A program made the position numbers and the translations under genes. DNA of 64,000 bases, from NCBI GenBank assembly GCA_014529385.2, contig CM043943.1, positions 151,608,592 through 151,672,591 on the forward strand, in the 5' to 3' direction. Below are positions 1 to 12,774 of this stretch, piece after piece. Position 1 is the stretch's first letter, and each line of letters opens with the position of its first letter. The notes under the pieces were generated by a model that did not search any database, was not told where the DNA came from, and was given only the letters and a program-made list of their open reading frames with translations. This stretch comes from Adiantum capillus-veneris. Lineage: Eukaryota > Streptophyta > Polypodiopsida > Polypodiales > Pteridaceae.

Positions 1-1150
1 TTCATCAAGCATCTTGGCTTGCTCTATTCCCTGCTCTTCTTGCACATGGGCTATTACCATATCATCAAACATATAAGAGGGTAGATTTACCTTTACCAAT
101 TCATTTTCATCAAATTCCGTCTCTTCGTCATAGGATGTATACTCATCCGCATTATTCTCCTCACTTGTCTCCCAGCTAATCGAGCTTGTATCATCATCGG
201 CATCGGCATCATATACCGACTCCTTATCAGCATCTGCTTACGCTTGCTGCTCCACAAAATCTTGACCATCTTCACCGCTTTGCAAACTTTCTTCATCAGC
301 TTCTGAACCCTCGGTATCTGCATCTCGATTGCATTCTGCCACCCTTTCGTGCAAACTCTCCACAGGAACATGCTTTACCTCTTCAATCCGTACTGGAAAC
401 TCCACATCCGCTACCGCTTTTGCATCTTGGTTCACCTCGACATGGAACTTCTCCTCGTTGACAAGCTCTTCCACCCTCGGCATATGCACATCACATACTG
501 GAAATCTCCAAGGAACATAACCAATAGTAGGTCTTACCTCCACAAGCTGGGCATTTGGAACTTGTGGAACCACCTTGGGTCGGGCCGAAGAGCACTTTGC
601 TACCTCCGACAGGCATATAATCGGCTGGCTTTAACACACCCAACTCCAGCTTTCGCTTCACCTTTCTTCTCTTTATCTTTGCCAGATAGACCATGTCTTC
701 ATATGTATCGGCACCATCTTTGACCTTTTCTCTAATCCTTGGATGCAAGCACTCTAACAGCTTTGACAGCTTCAAAGATTGATTGCTTTTGACCCCAGTA
801 GCATTCTCTAACTGTTTCCAACAAGCTTCGAACTGCTCAATGAAAATAGAGAAATCTTTACTCACATCCTGTTGTACCGCCTTCAGCCTTGCACCGACTT
901 TTTCCGCCGTAATTACCTCTCGAAACTGCTCCAGAAACTGACTCTGCAACCTTTGCCATGATTCTCAATCACTGCTCTTTAAACCATCGAACCACACCTT
1001 GGCTCGTCCTGGCATCAACAACGGCACCGTCTGTAACCTTTTTGCATCCGTCGACATACGCATCGATAGCAGCCATAATTCAAAATCTGCTAACCAATCC
1101 TCGGGATCTTCTACGCCCGTAAATATGGGGCCAAAACTTGGCTCCACCAT
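1..1150 (-). pseudogene. Ty3/gypsy gag-protease region, partial (element 1)
   Basis: Reading leftwards from 1150, the first segment (1150-965) contains GPIFTGVEDPEDWLADFELW, a retrotransposon gag N-terminus that closely parallels GPIFTGEENPGEWVADFELY in the element near 48.0 kb. The segment 949-491 continues gag with LSKLLECLHPRIREKV and ends in a cysteine-rich stretch (CPACGGK) that may be a decayed zinc knuckle. An acidic linker follows at 573-238, and the element runs off the left edge, so RT and integrase are not visible. Gag packages the element RNA in cytoplasmic particles. The frame is broken near 950-965 and again at 491-573, so this copy is probably dead. Its 5' LTR and primer-binding site lie immediately to the right. 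Confidence 0.75.
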
Positions 1151-1261
1151 CTCTGTCAGTTTGAAACCGGACCATCAAACATCTCAACCATCAGCCAACC
1201 GCTTTGTTGGCTAAAAAACACCACTTTCAACCGCAAATTAGAGCATCAGGTAGCTCCTCAG

Positions 1262-1272
1262 TGGGGGCACCA
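1262..1272 (-). other. Primer-binding site of gypsy element 1
   Basis: On the minus strand the LTR ends in CA, followed by a 5-nt spacer (TCTTC) and then TGGTGCCCCCA. This is the expected position for tRNA priming of minus-strand DNA synthesis. The same TCTTC spacer and TGGTGCCCCCA sequence occur in the element at 48.1 kb. I did not assign the tRNA. Confidence 0.7.
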
Positions 1273-1277
1273 GAAGA

Positions 1278-3328
1278 TGGAGAGGGGGAATAGGGAACAC
1301 ACCCAGCACACAAAATATTTGCCTCTCTATAGTCCAGGGATTCCACAGCACCCCTAACCTCTCAAATAACCCCTTCAAATTGGCTAATTTGCACTAACAA
1401 CTCCACTTTAGCATACAAAACAACTATCTAACACCCTGCAGCACAAATGCACTCACACTGTTCAACTCACCCTTTCCGACTCACAAAACACTCCTATTCT
1501 GACCTCTTGGTAGCACCTTTCAAGCAAGAGGCAAACCCTCTGCAAACAATGGCCAAAACACGAAGAGCGAGAGAAAAGAAGGGGAATGGGGAGAAGCAAC
1601 ACAAGAGATAGGGACAAATAACTGGTATTATTGCATAGGGGAGTAGTACAATCAAGTATGCAACTTCAATGGAAATCTTGGCACCACACAAGCTTCAGGC
1701 TACCAATCACACACTCAGGCAAAAAAGCCCTCAAATTTTTGCATTTACATCCTTTTATAGGGGGGCCTCTATGAGGTCCAAAAAAGAAAAAATGGAGGAG
1801 TGTCTCCCCCCGTGGCCTTCACTTAGAGCTTCTTTTAGAATTTGTTTGCATTGCCACCACTTGGCATATTTGATTTTTGGTAGCATTTGCATGGTGTACA
1901 CCTTGGTTCTTTGTCCCTTCCCTTTGGCCGCCCGGATTCCCATTGGTCCTTTGAATTCTCCTCTCTTGCCTTGGCTTGATCCCCTTTGCTTTATCTTTGG
2001 ACGTCCTTGGCCTCACCCTTTAAATGTACCTATCGGCTCACCTCTCTGCAGTGAGACCCCTCCTCTCCTTGAGCAATAGCAATGTCGCTATTGGGGGGGG
2101 GGGGGGGGGGGGTATACCCCTTTCCTCAAAAATTTGGACCCTTAGCGGGCATGGGCACTGGCCCTTAACTGCCACATCATCACTATGAAAGTCCACCCCA
2201 TGCAGGCGCGCGTGGGCGCGCCACGGCCTCTGCACCGCCAACACACCGCCAAAACCGCCGCCAAACGCCACGCAGCGCCCTGTGCAGCGCCGACGCCATC
2301 ACCAACGGGAGGGAGAGCTCCCCTCTCTCTCCCCTCTTGTGTACCAATGGGGACTCACGCTCTATGCTATATAGTGCAACCCCCCAGCATCCGCCATCGC
2401 ATGTGGGCTAATGCTTTCCGCCACGTGGCATCCTCACAAGGCCAAGTTTTCAAGGCTTTGGAAACTTAAAACAAAACCACCTCTTTCTTTTTAAAAAAAT
2501 CTGTCTTCCCCCATCTTGTCCTGCATGCCCATTGGCCCTGATGGTCCATCTTCTGAGCCGTAGAACTCGGCCGCAAGCTCACCGTGACGACTTGAAAATT
2601 CCTGGCTCTAACCGCATTTGGGGATTTCCCAATACCCCATACTGAGGGTGCAAAAATTGATCAAAGCATCTGCAACCAACTTTGGACAAAGGCACCCAAT
2701 TTTTCGACTGCTGTAACTTCTTACTCTGAACTCCGTTTGACATGCAGTCACTTCCTGCTAGCTCCGTATGATGCACACCCTGCTCTAGAACTTTGTTAGT
2801 GCTCAAAAGATGCTAGATGGCACATTCTCCAATGCAACCAAGTGGGATCTGACCCGGCCCCCGGAAAAACTTCAATTGATCACATCTTGCAAACCATGGC
2901 TCCGATTTGCAATCTGAAAAGATGGGTAGGCTCCATGAATTGAGCTCTACACATCTATACCTCGATTTCCACTTGGATTACCTGTCTCCAGCTGCCCTGT
3001 ACAGCAAGAATCTGCAAACCACTAAAACTTCAACCTTCAATAACTTGGGCTCCGTAGCTCTGTTTGATGAGCTGTCTGGACCTTCTCCTTCATCACTTCA
3101 AGCTCTTTATTCCTGGACCCAAAATCTACGCTTTGCACCTCTTTCACCTGCTACCCAAATTAGCCCCTCATGGAGCCTTCCTTGGCCTATAAGCCGCATC
3201 ATGCATACAATTCCGCTGCTACCTACCAAACCATGATTTTCCTAGCTGCTCCGGTCCTTTGCCATGCCTCTGTTAGCGTGCATACATCTGCCCATGCCAC
3301 CTTCTAGAGTCGACACAATTTGGTTGCA
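1278..3328 (-). repeat. 5' LTR of gypsy element 1, about 2.05 kb
   Basis: The LTR is bounded by TG at 1278 and CA at 3328 when read on the plus strand. It adjoins the primer-binding site on one side and foreign integrase sequence on the other. The proximal end (GGGAATAGGGAACACACCC) and the distal end (CTTTGCCATGC, TTTGGTTGCA) match the ends of the 48132-49893 LTR, but the middle is diverged and longer. A run of about 20 G lies at 2094-2112. No coding sequence is credible inside it; short ORFs on both strands are shadows. Confidence 0.7.
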
Positions 3329-4019
3329 CCCAGGTTTTGGCACTCCTCTAGAGATAATAGCAGATAGGGGACCAGGTTTTAGAGGCGATCTGATGGGAGA
3401 ACTGATGAAAAAGTTAGGCATCACACGCCGACATTCCACACCATACTATCCACAGTGTAATGGCCTAGTAGAAAAGGTAAACGGAATGATTTGCAAAATC
3501 ATCACAAAGGAGGTGAACAATCACACACGAGACTGGGATAAACATCTCATGGCAGCTCTATGGGCCTACCGAACCATGTTCGGACCATCATTAAGTTTCA
3601 CCCCTTTCCATCTAGTTTATGGGAAGGAGACAATTCTACCCATTGAGGTACAGATAGCCACCTTACGAGTCTTGGCTAGCCAATTACAATGCCCAATTAT
3701 AAATCTCAGAAACCACATCCTGGATCTAGAGAGGCTCCAACTAGATAGGGAAGAAGCAATCAATCACTATGCAGCGCAGGTAGAACGACGCCGGCTCACC
3801 TTCAATCAAGGGCTTAAAGAAAGGGGTCTGGAAAAAGGTATGTTAGTATTGAGATATGACAACAGATTTGACACCACGAAGGACAAGAAATTTCAACCCA
3901 GATGGGAAGGACCATTCATTGTCAAGAAATGCTATGACAATGGTAGCTACAAGCTGATGAAAGCGGATGGGAAAATTCACAAGAGTCAATGGATGGAGGC
4001 TGAAAAGGTATTTTCTTAG
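3329..4019 (+). pseudogene. Ty3/gypsy integrase C-terminal half, interrupted by element 1
   Basis: The frame encodes the end of an integrase. It contains IIADRGPGF with the second catalytic Asp, LGITRRHSTPYYPQCNGLVE with the catalytic Glu, the helical linker, and a C-terminal GPY/F-like module (FQPRWEGPFIVKKCYDNGSY). The reading frame opens inside the neighbouring LTR, but similarity begins only after the LTR end, so the true N-terminus was cut off when element 1 inserted. The zinc-binding HHCC domain and first catalytic Asp are missing. The frame closes normally at the TAG ending at 4019. Integrase inserts retrotransposon DNA into the host chromosome; this fragment cannot do so. Confidence 0.9.
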
Positions 4020-4136
4020 GTACGACCTAGAGTTCATGATAGACATTCCAGAAGAGGGAGAACCCTCTAACTCCACAACTAGAGATGCGGAGAAAGGGCT
4101 AGAAGGATGAATGCCTCTAGCCAGATGGGAGGGCTA

Positions 4137-4740
4137 ATGATGGTCGATTTTCAAAACCGTGACCGTGAGAACCACACCCTAAGGAAGGGAAGGATTATTA
4201 CCAAAAGAGAGAGGGAAAAAAAAAAGCTCTTTACCATTCATCATACCCCCCCCTAAGGTAACCACTAGCGGGGTGCCACCAGTTTGGCCACACCCCTCCA
4301 TTAACACCAAAAGACGAGAGCTCTCTCCTACTGCTCGGCTCTGCCAAATACTCCCTCTCTCTCCTGCTCCACCGCTGCATCACGCGGCCCGGTGGGCGCA
4401 TGAGACGCCTAAGCCTCTGTCCACACCCTCGCCGGCGGGCTGCCACAGATATGATATACTCTCTCTCTCTCCCTCTTTCAAAGATTCTCATTCTCTCTCT
4501 ACTTGTCCACACCCCAGCCTCGACGGGCCGCTACATTATATCCCCCCCCCCCCACCCCGCCCCCCTCATCCACACCCTCTTCGGCCTTATACCCCCCCCT
4601 CCCTCCCTCTGTTTCTTCCCCAATCCTAGCGGACCATCTCTTTCCCCCCCCCCCCCCCCCCTATCTTCACCTAGCCCTGAATCTAGCTCTCTCTCACCCT
4701 CTCTTAGAAGCGATCCCATACACCTTTAAAAAGCTCTCTC
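4137..4740 (+). repeat. Probable 3' LTR remnant of the integrase-bearing element, grading into C-rich DNA
   Basis: About 115 bp after the integrase stop there is a purine-rich stretch (GATGGGAGGG), followed by TGATGGTCGATTTT, a plausible polypurine tract and LTR start. The downstream end is not recognisable because the sequence becomes C-rich and CT-rich. Runs of C lie near 4541-4552 and 4644-4660. The assignment is positional only. Confidence 0.35.
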
Positions 4741-4755
4741 TCTACCTCACCTTCC

Positions 4756-4881
<126 letters not shown>

Positions 4882-4982
4882 AGACTCCCACCCCTATCCT
4901 CTCACCCCTCCCCTCACAATCTCACACTCCCCCTCTCTCTCCCTCTTTTTCCTTGGTGGGAACCACCGCTAGTCCACTAAGC

Positions 4983-5475
<493 letters not shown>

Positions 5476-5477
5476 AA

Positions 5478-8392
5478 TGCAACTTCCCCTTCTCCATGCA
5501 TGTGTGACAATAAACAGTTAAGCAAATAAGTTTTCCTAGTTCTTGTAAGCCCATCCAAAAAAAATCCCCCTCATCAACAGTCAATGCATACAGAATTGTC
5601 TCAAAAGCAACCCTTTGATCTTCATTCAGAGTCTACTCCATTGCATGTGACGTGGATAACTCTTGTGTTCTATCAAGACATTGCTCTTGGAAAAGCAATG
5701 TATTTTCATCATGTGTCACAAAGTGCTCATTAGGTAATGGAATTCCAAGATATTCGTTTAAACTTCGTCCAAATGTACCAAGAATTATATGTAGATCTCT
5801 CAATGCATACTCTTCAACAACTTATGCACATCCATCTAAGGACTCATATCGCAACTCCAACATGTGATAGTCCTCAGACAACTTAACATGTCAAAATCTC
5901 TCCCATAAGAGATGAGGGGAGGAGGGTTCACAAAACAATATAATGGTCACAAGCAAATGTCTCAACTATAAGACTCTATGTGTACTGCAATCTTCCTCTA
6001 TGGAACCAAACCATTCCTCGTCATCCTCCAAGACACATCTTGCAATGCATGATACCTTGAATGTTGGGAACAATACACCATTTACGAAATGCAGATCCTC
6101 AAATGATTTACATCCTTTACAAATAGTAAAAAGCAAACGGACATAATAGTGTTCACCTCCAGAGTGTCTCCACAACGTCTCTTCGTCCATTTTTTGGAAC
6201 CTAAATTGCACACCCACTTTTGAGGAAATGTACAAAGTATCGTTTGTAGCAAGATTCTCCAAGTCTCATGTGAACCACTCTCTCAAAGTGGTCTTCTTTG
6301 CACCCTTTCTTTGCAAGACATCATGAATGTTGTCATTATCTCAAAATGTCACGATTTGACCACCTAGAACATGCACTCTCAATCTCTGGACAACTGGTGT
6401 ATCATTGTGTAGAGGGAATTCAAAAATTCTCCAACAAGCCTCAGATGCAGATACATAGTGTTCATCTGAATACATGTCTACCTCATCAATGATCTCTCTT
6501 TCAAAATTCTGTACTGACGTATGGAATCTTACAATTGCCCTATCATGCCCATTGTAGATGTATTTGTAGACATACTTGATGGCTGAAATTGTACAACATA
6601 TTTCCACATTGATATGTGAATTAAATAGTGTCTACAAAACAGGATCATATGGCACATTCCATCGATTATCATCACTAGTAAAACCCTTGACCTTGGAAGT
6701 GAAACCATTGTTTTATCATGGATATATGGGGTAGCCATATATCCATGCTTTCTTGCTCACAAAATGGATGTGGATATTTTTTGGTACACTACCCATCAAC
6801 CATGCAAGGAGCTGAAGCATTGAATGGACCACATGGGCCATGAATGTTACAACTAACAATGATGTCATGGATCATTGGAAATCAATTTTTATCTACTGGC
6901 AACTATGCAAAAACCATCTTGTCATAGTCAAATGTTGATTGAGGCTTACATCGAGGATCGAGAATCAATAATGTATGAGAATGTGGCAATCTTTTAGAAC
7001 TCCACTACAGACATGTAAGCCGACACTTTCCCACAAATATCTTTTTTTAAGATGTACTTCATCATGCTTGTGTTTTAGGAAAAAAACCCTTGTTGTTATG
7101 TGTGGTCGATTAGAGGAAACCTGCACTTGAAATAATGCTTCATTTATTTCTAGCCATTTAGGGTTACATGTGAATGTGATGAATAGATCTGTCTTTCACT
7201 TTGCACCGACAATTTCCATTGCATCTTGATATAATTGGTATATGTACGAGGGACACGTGTAAAAGAAGAGGGCAAGACAATTCTTCAACCCGCAGACCAC
7301 CGTCCAAGGACAACATCACTCTCTGACAAATGCACCATGTCAACCAACTCTGCATACAATTATGCCCTCAATATCTTTTGATTTGCACGAATCCATGCAA
7401 AACGACACTCCTGAATGGCACAATATGCATCAACCATAAATTGTTGAAGTAAATGGCCCCGGCAAAGCAAGCATGTTTCTGTATTAGCACGAACCTACAG
7501 TCAATATGTATAGTGCTCTCTTTGAGTGACACATTGTCGACCACCAACCAATGCATCCAAAGGTCCATGCACATTTGCATAAGGAGGCCTGACATACCAT
7601 CCATCTTCTCCCTGTGGAAACAAAAGAACATACAATAGTGACATGTATGACCTATGTAAATTTGAAATCCTCTGCAACCTTCCATCTTGAAAATGTACCA
7701 CAATTTCTTGATGGACACTTGTTTGTACATCCCCTTGACTTGGCATAATTGCAGCAACCTTATTGCCAACAGGTATCAAGTACTGCCAGGAAGTAATTCT
7801 ATTCTCACAAATTGTCATTTTGATCTCCACACCAGGGCTGTCACCATGCAACATTGTAGAATTCATTTTCATTTCGATTACATGATCGCATCATCATTTA
7901 CAATGCTTCAAGAGTAGAAAAATCCAAGCCACCCAAGGCACTCATACAATTTTAAACCTCATGCTCAATATCATATACATACATCTGTGCAAATTTGGGT
8001 ACCCTTGCTTCATGTGATAGCACGGAACCAATTCGATGGTACACAACACCATGTACACAAAAGCAATATGCACCAGACCTACCCATCAATGTTTCATGCA
8101 TGCTAGCTTCAAGAGATGCAAATGCCATCACACTGTTGTAACTCCTGATGTTTTTTCTAAAAGACCTACTCAAAGCATCACTATTATTGAGTAACCTCTC
8201 CAATACACATGGTGGTCGCGCAAGAGGAAAGAGGGATACTTTTCCACCTTTGCAACAATATCTTCCTGTAGATGGTGTATGCTCATTCTTCATTTCACAC
8301 GGCCAAAGACGTGCACCACAAAACTTGCAGGAGGAGGTCATGGTTCCTGTATAATTTGTAAGTAATGGTACATGATGTGTTAGTGGCAACAT
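5478..8392 (-). pseudogene. Helitron Rep/helicase pseudogene, copy 1 (3'-truncated)
   Basis: Read from 8392 leftwards, the order matches a plant Helitron RepHel. A zinc-finger-like N-terminus (CKFCGARLWPCE), the conserved FRKNIRSYNSVMAFASL and VYHRIGSVL block lead to LQRISNLHRSYMSLLYVLLF near 7600. Rep follows near 6990, then YVSASEACWRIFEFPLHNDT (about 6450), SFEDLHFVNGVLFPTFK (about 6080), and a decayed Walker A region (GLQELGKLICL) near 5530. RepHel nicks DNA through the HUH nuclease and unwinds it for rolling-circle transposition. Here a 5-nt loss at about 6990, relative to copy 2, destroys the frame beside the HUH motif. Further frameshifts occur near 7370-7500, and everything after Walker A is missing at the junction with CT-rich DNA. 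It is non-functional. Confidence 0.9.
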
Positions 8393-9400
8393 GGAAGGGT
8401 GAACCCCTTGTATACATGGATAGGCATGTATAATGCAAGAAATGCCTCCAAGAGATGTGTCATGAACATATGGGGCATGCTCCTCACTTTGAGTGTCTAT
8501 GAGAGGACAAAAGTGTCCATCATCTCGATGGTGTTTCTCTCTTATGTTGGAGGTGCATTGCCTTGCTCATTTTCAATGACTTCTTCTTGTTGTATCCAAA
8601 TATGATAGAATGTGTTTTCTTTGTCCCTGTCCTTGCATGATAGTTTGTAAAGGGATTTATGGGATAGTAACGTCGCCATGCACACAATCCTCCATAAATG
8701 CAAAGGGACTTTTACCATGACCTGGTCATTTATCGAAGTATGCAATAGGTTGTATATCACATTGGCAATGATAATTTTGTGCAACCTTTTAACGTGCATG
8801 CACATGTGAGGAATGACTTGGGGATTCATGAAGACAAAGGTATGTGTCCCTTATCCTCATTAATTCTCCTGCCAAGCAACACAGAAAACACCAATCTCAT
8901 AATCAGTGCATAAGTTTTTTAATTTTATTTACTCCCAAACGGAAGCATGAAATACCCTCAATGTAGTGATTAGAGTATTGCACCCAATATAGGGATGTTT
9001 TTTGTTTTATTTACTTCCAATTGCAAACATAAAATACCCTCTATAAATCACAATATTGATTAGAGTAGTCAACCCTAAAAGAAGGGATATAGAGTGCACA
9101 TGAAATCAAGCTTGTCATATAGATCCTTTCTTAGCTTTAGAGTGAAAGCATGTTTAGGTAGTACCACTTTTTGCACCTTTTGGTGGTACCACCAATAGCA
9201 CTTAGGTGGAGGGAAATTCAACGTTTTTCAAATTTGCGAAAAGAGGGAGAGGAAAATTCTAAATTTGCATACAATGTAATCTATGTACCTATAATATAGA
9301 TGCATGCGAGCCATTATGGGGTGGAATGGGTCTCCTTTTTTTGAACTCACTATCATCATGGCCTAGACACTCCTTGTCCTCTTTCTCCATTTCTCTCACA
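8393..9400. other. Spacer between divergent Helitron gene and unknown gene, copy 1
   Basis: About 1 kb upstream of both divergent genes, conserved in copy 2 at 55214-56200. Minus-strand ORFs at 8542-8829 are conserved in both copies but match no domain I know. The rest is AT-rich with a repeated phrase (AAATACCCTC at about 8951 and 9031). No Helitron terminus (5' TC, or 3' hairpin plus CTRR) could be assigned. Confidence 0.5.
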
Positions 9401-9601
9401 CAAATAGCTTGTCACTCGACACCCGCCCGTACCTGTGTGCTAGCTCTGCTCCCATAGCTCGTGCTCCCCCCATTGCATGTTGTAGCTATCACGCTCTACC
9501 CCCCATTGCACCCATTGCGCTCTATCATAGCCCTGGTGGAGCTTTGTCCCCATGGCCCCCGGTACAGAAGCAGAAAGGCTACAGCAGCACCCTCTGTAGA
9601 G

Positions 9602-10872
9602 ATGACTCCCAAGAAGAACACTCCCTCCAGGAAGCACAAAAACCCGAATCAGAGCACGGAGGTGGTACAGCACGCGGCCCTTGCAACAAACACCACAGCA
9701 CATCAGACCCTCATAACGACCACCACACAGTAGACCCTCGCAACACATGCGACACAACAAACGTCTTCAACAACGACGACACAGCAGTCCCCTACAACCA
9801 ACACGGCGTTGCAGACCCAACAACAAACATGACCGCCGAAACTTCCCTCTCCAAATTCATGTTGTCGATTGAAAAATATGCTTGGAAAGGTGAGTTCTAC
9901 ATTGCGTTTGGGTCGTGTCTATGCGCCTCATGTCAATGCATGGAAAAAAACCCTATTTTTTTGCATTGGCTGCAAATCATTTTTCTCCATGGCTTTGCTT
10001 GCAGCATCGGTGGAGTATTCGGTACTTTCCAGGTTTTGCTATTTTGCATTGTAGCTGCATGAGGAATATGGACTGAGCATGGAGGTCAAGCTGCCCAAGG
10101 ATCTAACACACAAGGACCTACCACATGATGAATAGTGGTCAACAGTGTTCAAGGTGCCAGAGAAGAGAAGACTAAGATCTTCCTCTACCAGGTTCATGAC
10201 CACCTTTACAATGCATGCAGGCTTCTGTATCAGAAGCTCTACCAGGCTGCCCCCTCCAACGGTGAGCTCATGACGAGGTGTGCGAGGGGGTTTGGATATA
10301 AATACTGCTATGCTGCCAAAGCAAACCCCGATAGCCATTAGATTGCATGGGCTTTGGTTGGGGAACAAGTATTAGACAATGTCAAGATCCAGAAAGGGGG
10401 GCTCAATCGGAAAATAAAGAAGTTTATGTCCAATTATGGCATGAAGGAAGCCCCCACATTTGAAGGACTAATAGAGAATGTTGTGGACGGTCCTGCGGCG
10501 TTTAGCCTCCCTCTACAACACATGTGGATAGCCTCTCAACTCCTCTACACGGCATGTGGGGATAATCTTGCCGATGACCTTGAGTAGAAGGCAGTGAAGG
10601 CAGAATAGAAGGTGAAGTCTGCAAAGACAGTCCTGGCTACAAAGCGGGACTTATGGTTGTGCAACGAAGGTACCTCCTCAGCTTGTGCACCCATCACTGT
10701 AAAGGTGGAGAGCCTCAAAGAGAAGGTGGAGAAACTGAAAGCCTCTCCAACAAAAAACGCAACTGCAATTGCCAAAAAGGAGGCTGAAATCGAAGCCCTT
10801 ACAAGGGTACTCTCCAAGTCCTTTGGATTCAATGATGCTGCAAGGATGAAGGGGGAGATGTCAGCCATGCAG
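9602..10872 (+). pseudogene. Unknown Helitron-linked gene, copy 1 (5' exons only)
   Basis: The ATG at 9602 opens a Thr/Gln/Lys-rich exon (MTPKKNTPSRKHKN) with a strong GTGAGT donor at 9890. A later region (about 10060-10872) encodes VHDHLYNACRLLYQKLYQAA, FMSNYGMKEAPTFEGLIENV and a charged coiled-coil-like segment (VESLKEKVEKLKASPTKNA), ending at a CAG/GTACTC donor at 10873. In-frame TAG codons lie at 9731-9733, 10585-10587 and elsewhere; copy 2 has CAG or CAA at these two sites. The sequence runs into a minisatellite intron and then a LINE, so the RING-like 3' exon seen in copy 2 is absent. I recognise no family for this N-terminal part. It is probably a host gene fragment carried with the Helitron. 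Confidence 0.55.
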
Positions 10873-11944
10873 GTACTCCAGTATTCTCTGTCTTTAAAGT
10901 GTATAAAGTGCTAGAAAGTGCTAAAAGTGGTTGAGGGTGCTCACCGTTTAAGCACTGACAAGAACTTTCAGCTACCTACATGCTCTTTTAAGCACATGCA
11001 AACACCTGGAAATGCCTGTAAGTGCTTGCAGGTGCATAAAAGTGGTTAAAAGTGCTTGCAAGTGTTAAAAAATGCTTGAGTATTTAGCACTTGCAAACAC
11101 TTTAAACCACCTGCAAGCACTTTTTAACACCTACAAATGCATGCAAGTGCTAAAAAGTGTTAAAAAGTGCCTAACTTTTATGCACTTGCAAACACTGTGA
11201 ACCACTTGCAGGCACATTAAAGCACTTTGAAGCACTTTCAACCACTTGCAAACTCTTGCAAGTGCTTGAAGGTTCTTCAAAGTGGTTAAAAGTGCTTTAA
11301 AATGCTTTCAAAGTGCTTTTTGCAATTACTTCAAAGCACTTTTAAGACCCTCCAAGCACTTGGAAGATTTTGTAGGTGGTTGAAAGTTATTCAAAGTGCT
11401 TCCAAGTGCTAGCAAGTGCCTTTCAAAGTGATGCAAGTGGATAGATTGAGCACCTACAAGCACTTCCAAGCACTTTTAAACACCTACAAATGCCTGCAAG
11501 TGCTAAAAAGTGCCTAACTTTAATGCACTTGCAAGCACTTTGAAACACCTACAAGCACATTAAAGCACTTTGAAGCACTTTCAACCACTTGCAAAGTCCT
11601 GCAAGTGCTTGAAGGTGCTTAAAATTACTCCAGAATGCTTTCAAAGTGCTTAAAGGTTTATTCTGCAATCACTTCAGAGCACTATTAAGCACTTTAAAGC
11701 ACTTTTAACCATTTTTAAATCCTTGCAAGCATTTGCAAGAGTTTGCAAGTGGTTGAAAGTGCTTCAAAGTGCTAAAAAGAGCTTCCAAGTGCTAGCAAGT
11801 GCCTTTCAAAGTGCTGCAAGTGGACAAATATAGAACTTGCAAGCACTTGCAAGTGTTTACAAGTACTTGAATGTTACAGCAAAAGCTCCAAGGTGCTTGC
11901 AAGTGCCTGTTACTAGGGCCTGCATGTCCCCCATCATGGTTGGT
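10873..11944. repeat. Degenerate AAGTGCTTGCAAGTGC minisatellite (intron), copy 1
   Basis: About 1 kb built of short variants of AAGTGCTT, GCAAGTGC and their reverse complements (AAGCACTT, GCACTTGCAA), so both strands carry the motif and local hairpins are possible. It starts just after a splice donor and in copy 2 ends just before a polypyrimidine tract and acceptor, so it is intronic. Homology with copy 2 ends at about 11944 (TTGGTTGTGCAATA). Confidence 0.85.
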
Positions 11945-11946
11945 TG

Positions 11947-12770
11947 TGCAATAGAGCTCAAACACCCCATTGGAAGTGCAGACTTCACCCACAACTGTCC
12001 TCTACAGGGCCATGATCCTCTAAATCATCTATGTGGGTACACCCATCTTCTGTAGCCTGTGCATCAGTCGAGCTCTAAAGACCCTATCAAATGATTTACA
12101 AACGTCCACAAAAGTACAGTAAATCCTCCTACCATGTGATCTTCCCTCCTCAATAATAGCTATGAGTGTATGTGATCAAGAGTGGAAAACCCTCTCCTGA
12201 ACCAACTATTCTAGGGCATGCTCCTAGAACAACTTTTGTGCTCAAGCTAGCTATGTAGGTATGCCTTTGCTACTGTATCATGTAATTTCTCTGTCAGTAT
12301 TTGGGTAAGATCCTCTAATAGAAGTCCCGACTCGTCAGTAGCTAAGCGTCTGTATATGTCATCTATGTAGACAGAATCAGTCTCTGAGTGAAACTATATT
12401 GAGTATGTGTGGATGTCTGTGTCAATCGAGTTGTGCTGAACTAAAAAGAGATGATAAACGTGAGAAGGGCATGATCTACTGCTACGTCGATAGGCCTGGG
12501 CCCCACTGTAAAATCCTCAATAGAGGGTATAAAACTGGGCCAAGCCAAAACATAATCCATTGTGCCAGCCCCATGTCTATGAGAAAAACAAGCAAACCCA
12601 CTCGATGTTGGAAATCTTTATAGACCGTTCAAAATGGCATGTCCATGTGTAGTCCCCATGTCTATAAAATATCCCCCATAACCCGTGATCTCCTCATCTT
12701 ACGAACACCTGGAAAAACCCATATCACTCACATCTCTCAACATCTCCTCTAAGGTATTGTAGAAGACTGT
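11947..12770 (-). pseudogene. LINE (non-LTR retrotransposon) endonuclease-RT relic
   Basis: Read from right to left, the endonuclease end appears first: GTMDYVLAWPS near 12550, then an Asp-His pair at the end (VDHALLTF), as expected for the APE-type nuclease. About 250 bp further on comes the RT start, with GFRRGFSTLDHIH followed by HTLIAIIEEGRSHGRRIY and the motif-A block FVDVCKSFDRVFRARLMHRL at about 12060-12120. Several stops and at least one frameshift break it. The YADD box and 3' end are missing, because homology stops at the junction with the minisatellite at 11944. A LINE normally reverse-transcribes its own RNA at a nick; this copy is dead and, unusually, lacks its 3' rather than 5' part. 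Confidence 0.75.
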
Positions 12771-12774
12771 CTAA

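Noticed and set aside
2185-2469. 94-residue GC-rich ORF in the LTR of element 1
   Set aside because: Inside the LTR, with overlapping open frames on the other strand and no homology I recognise.
8148-8354. Plus-strand ORF conserved in both Helitron copies (also 54969-55175)
   Set aside because: It is the antisense shadow of the Helitron N-terminal domain; conservation follows from the coding strand.
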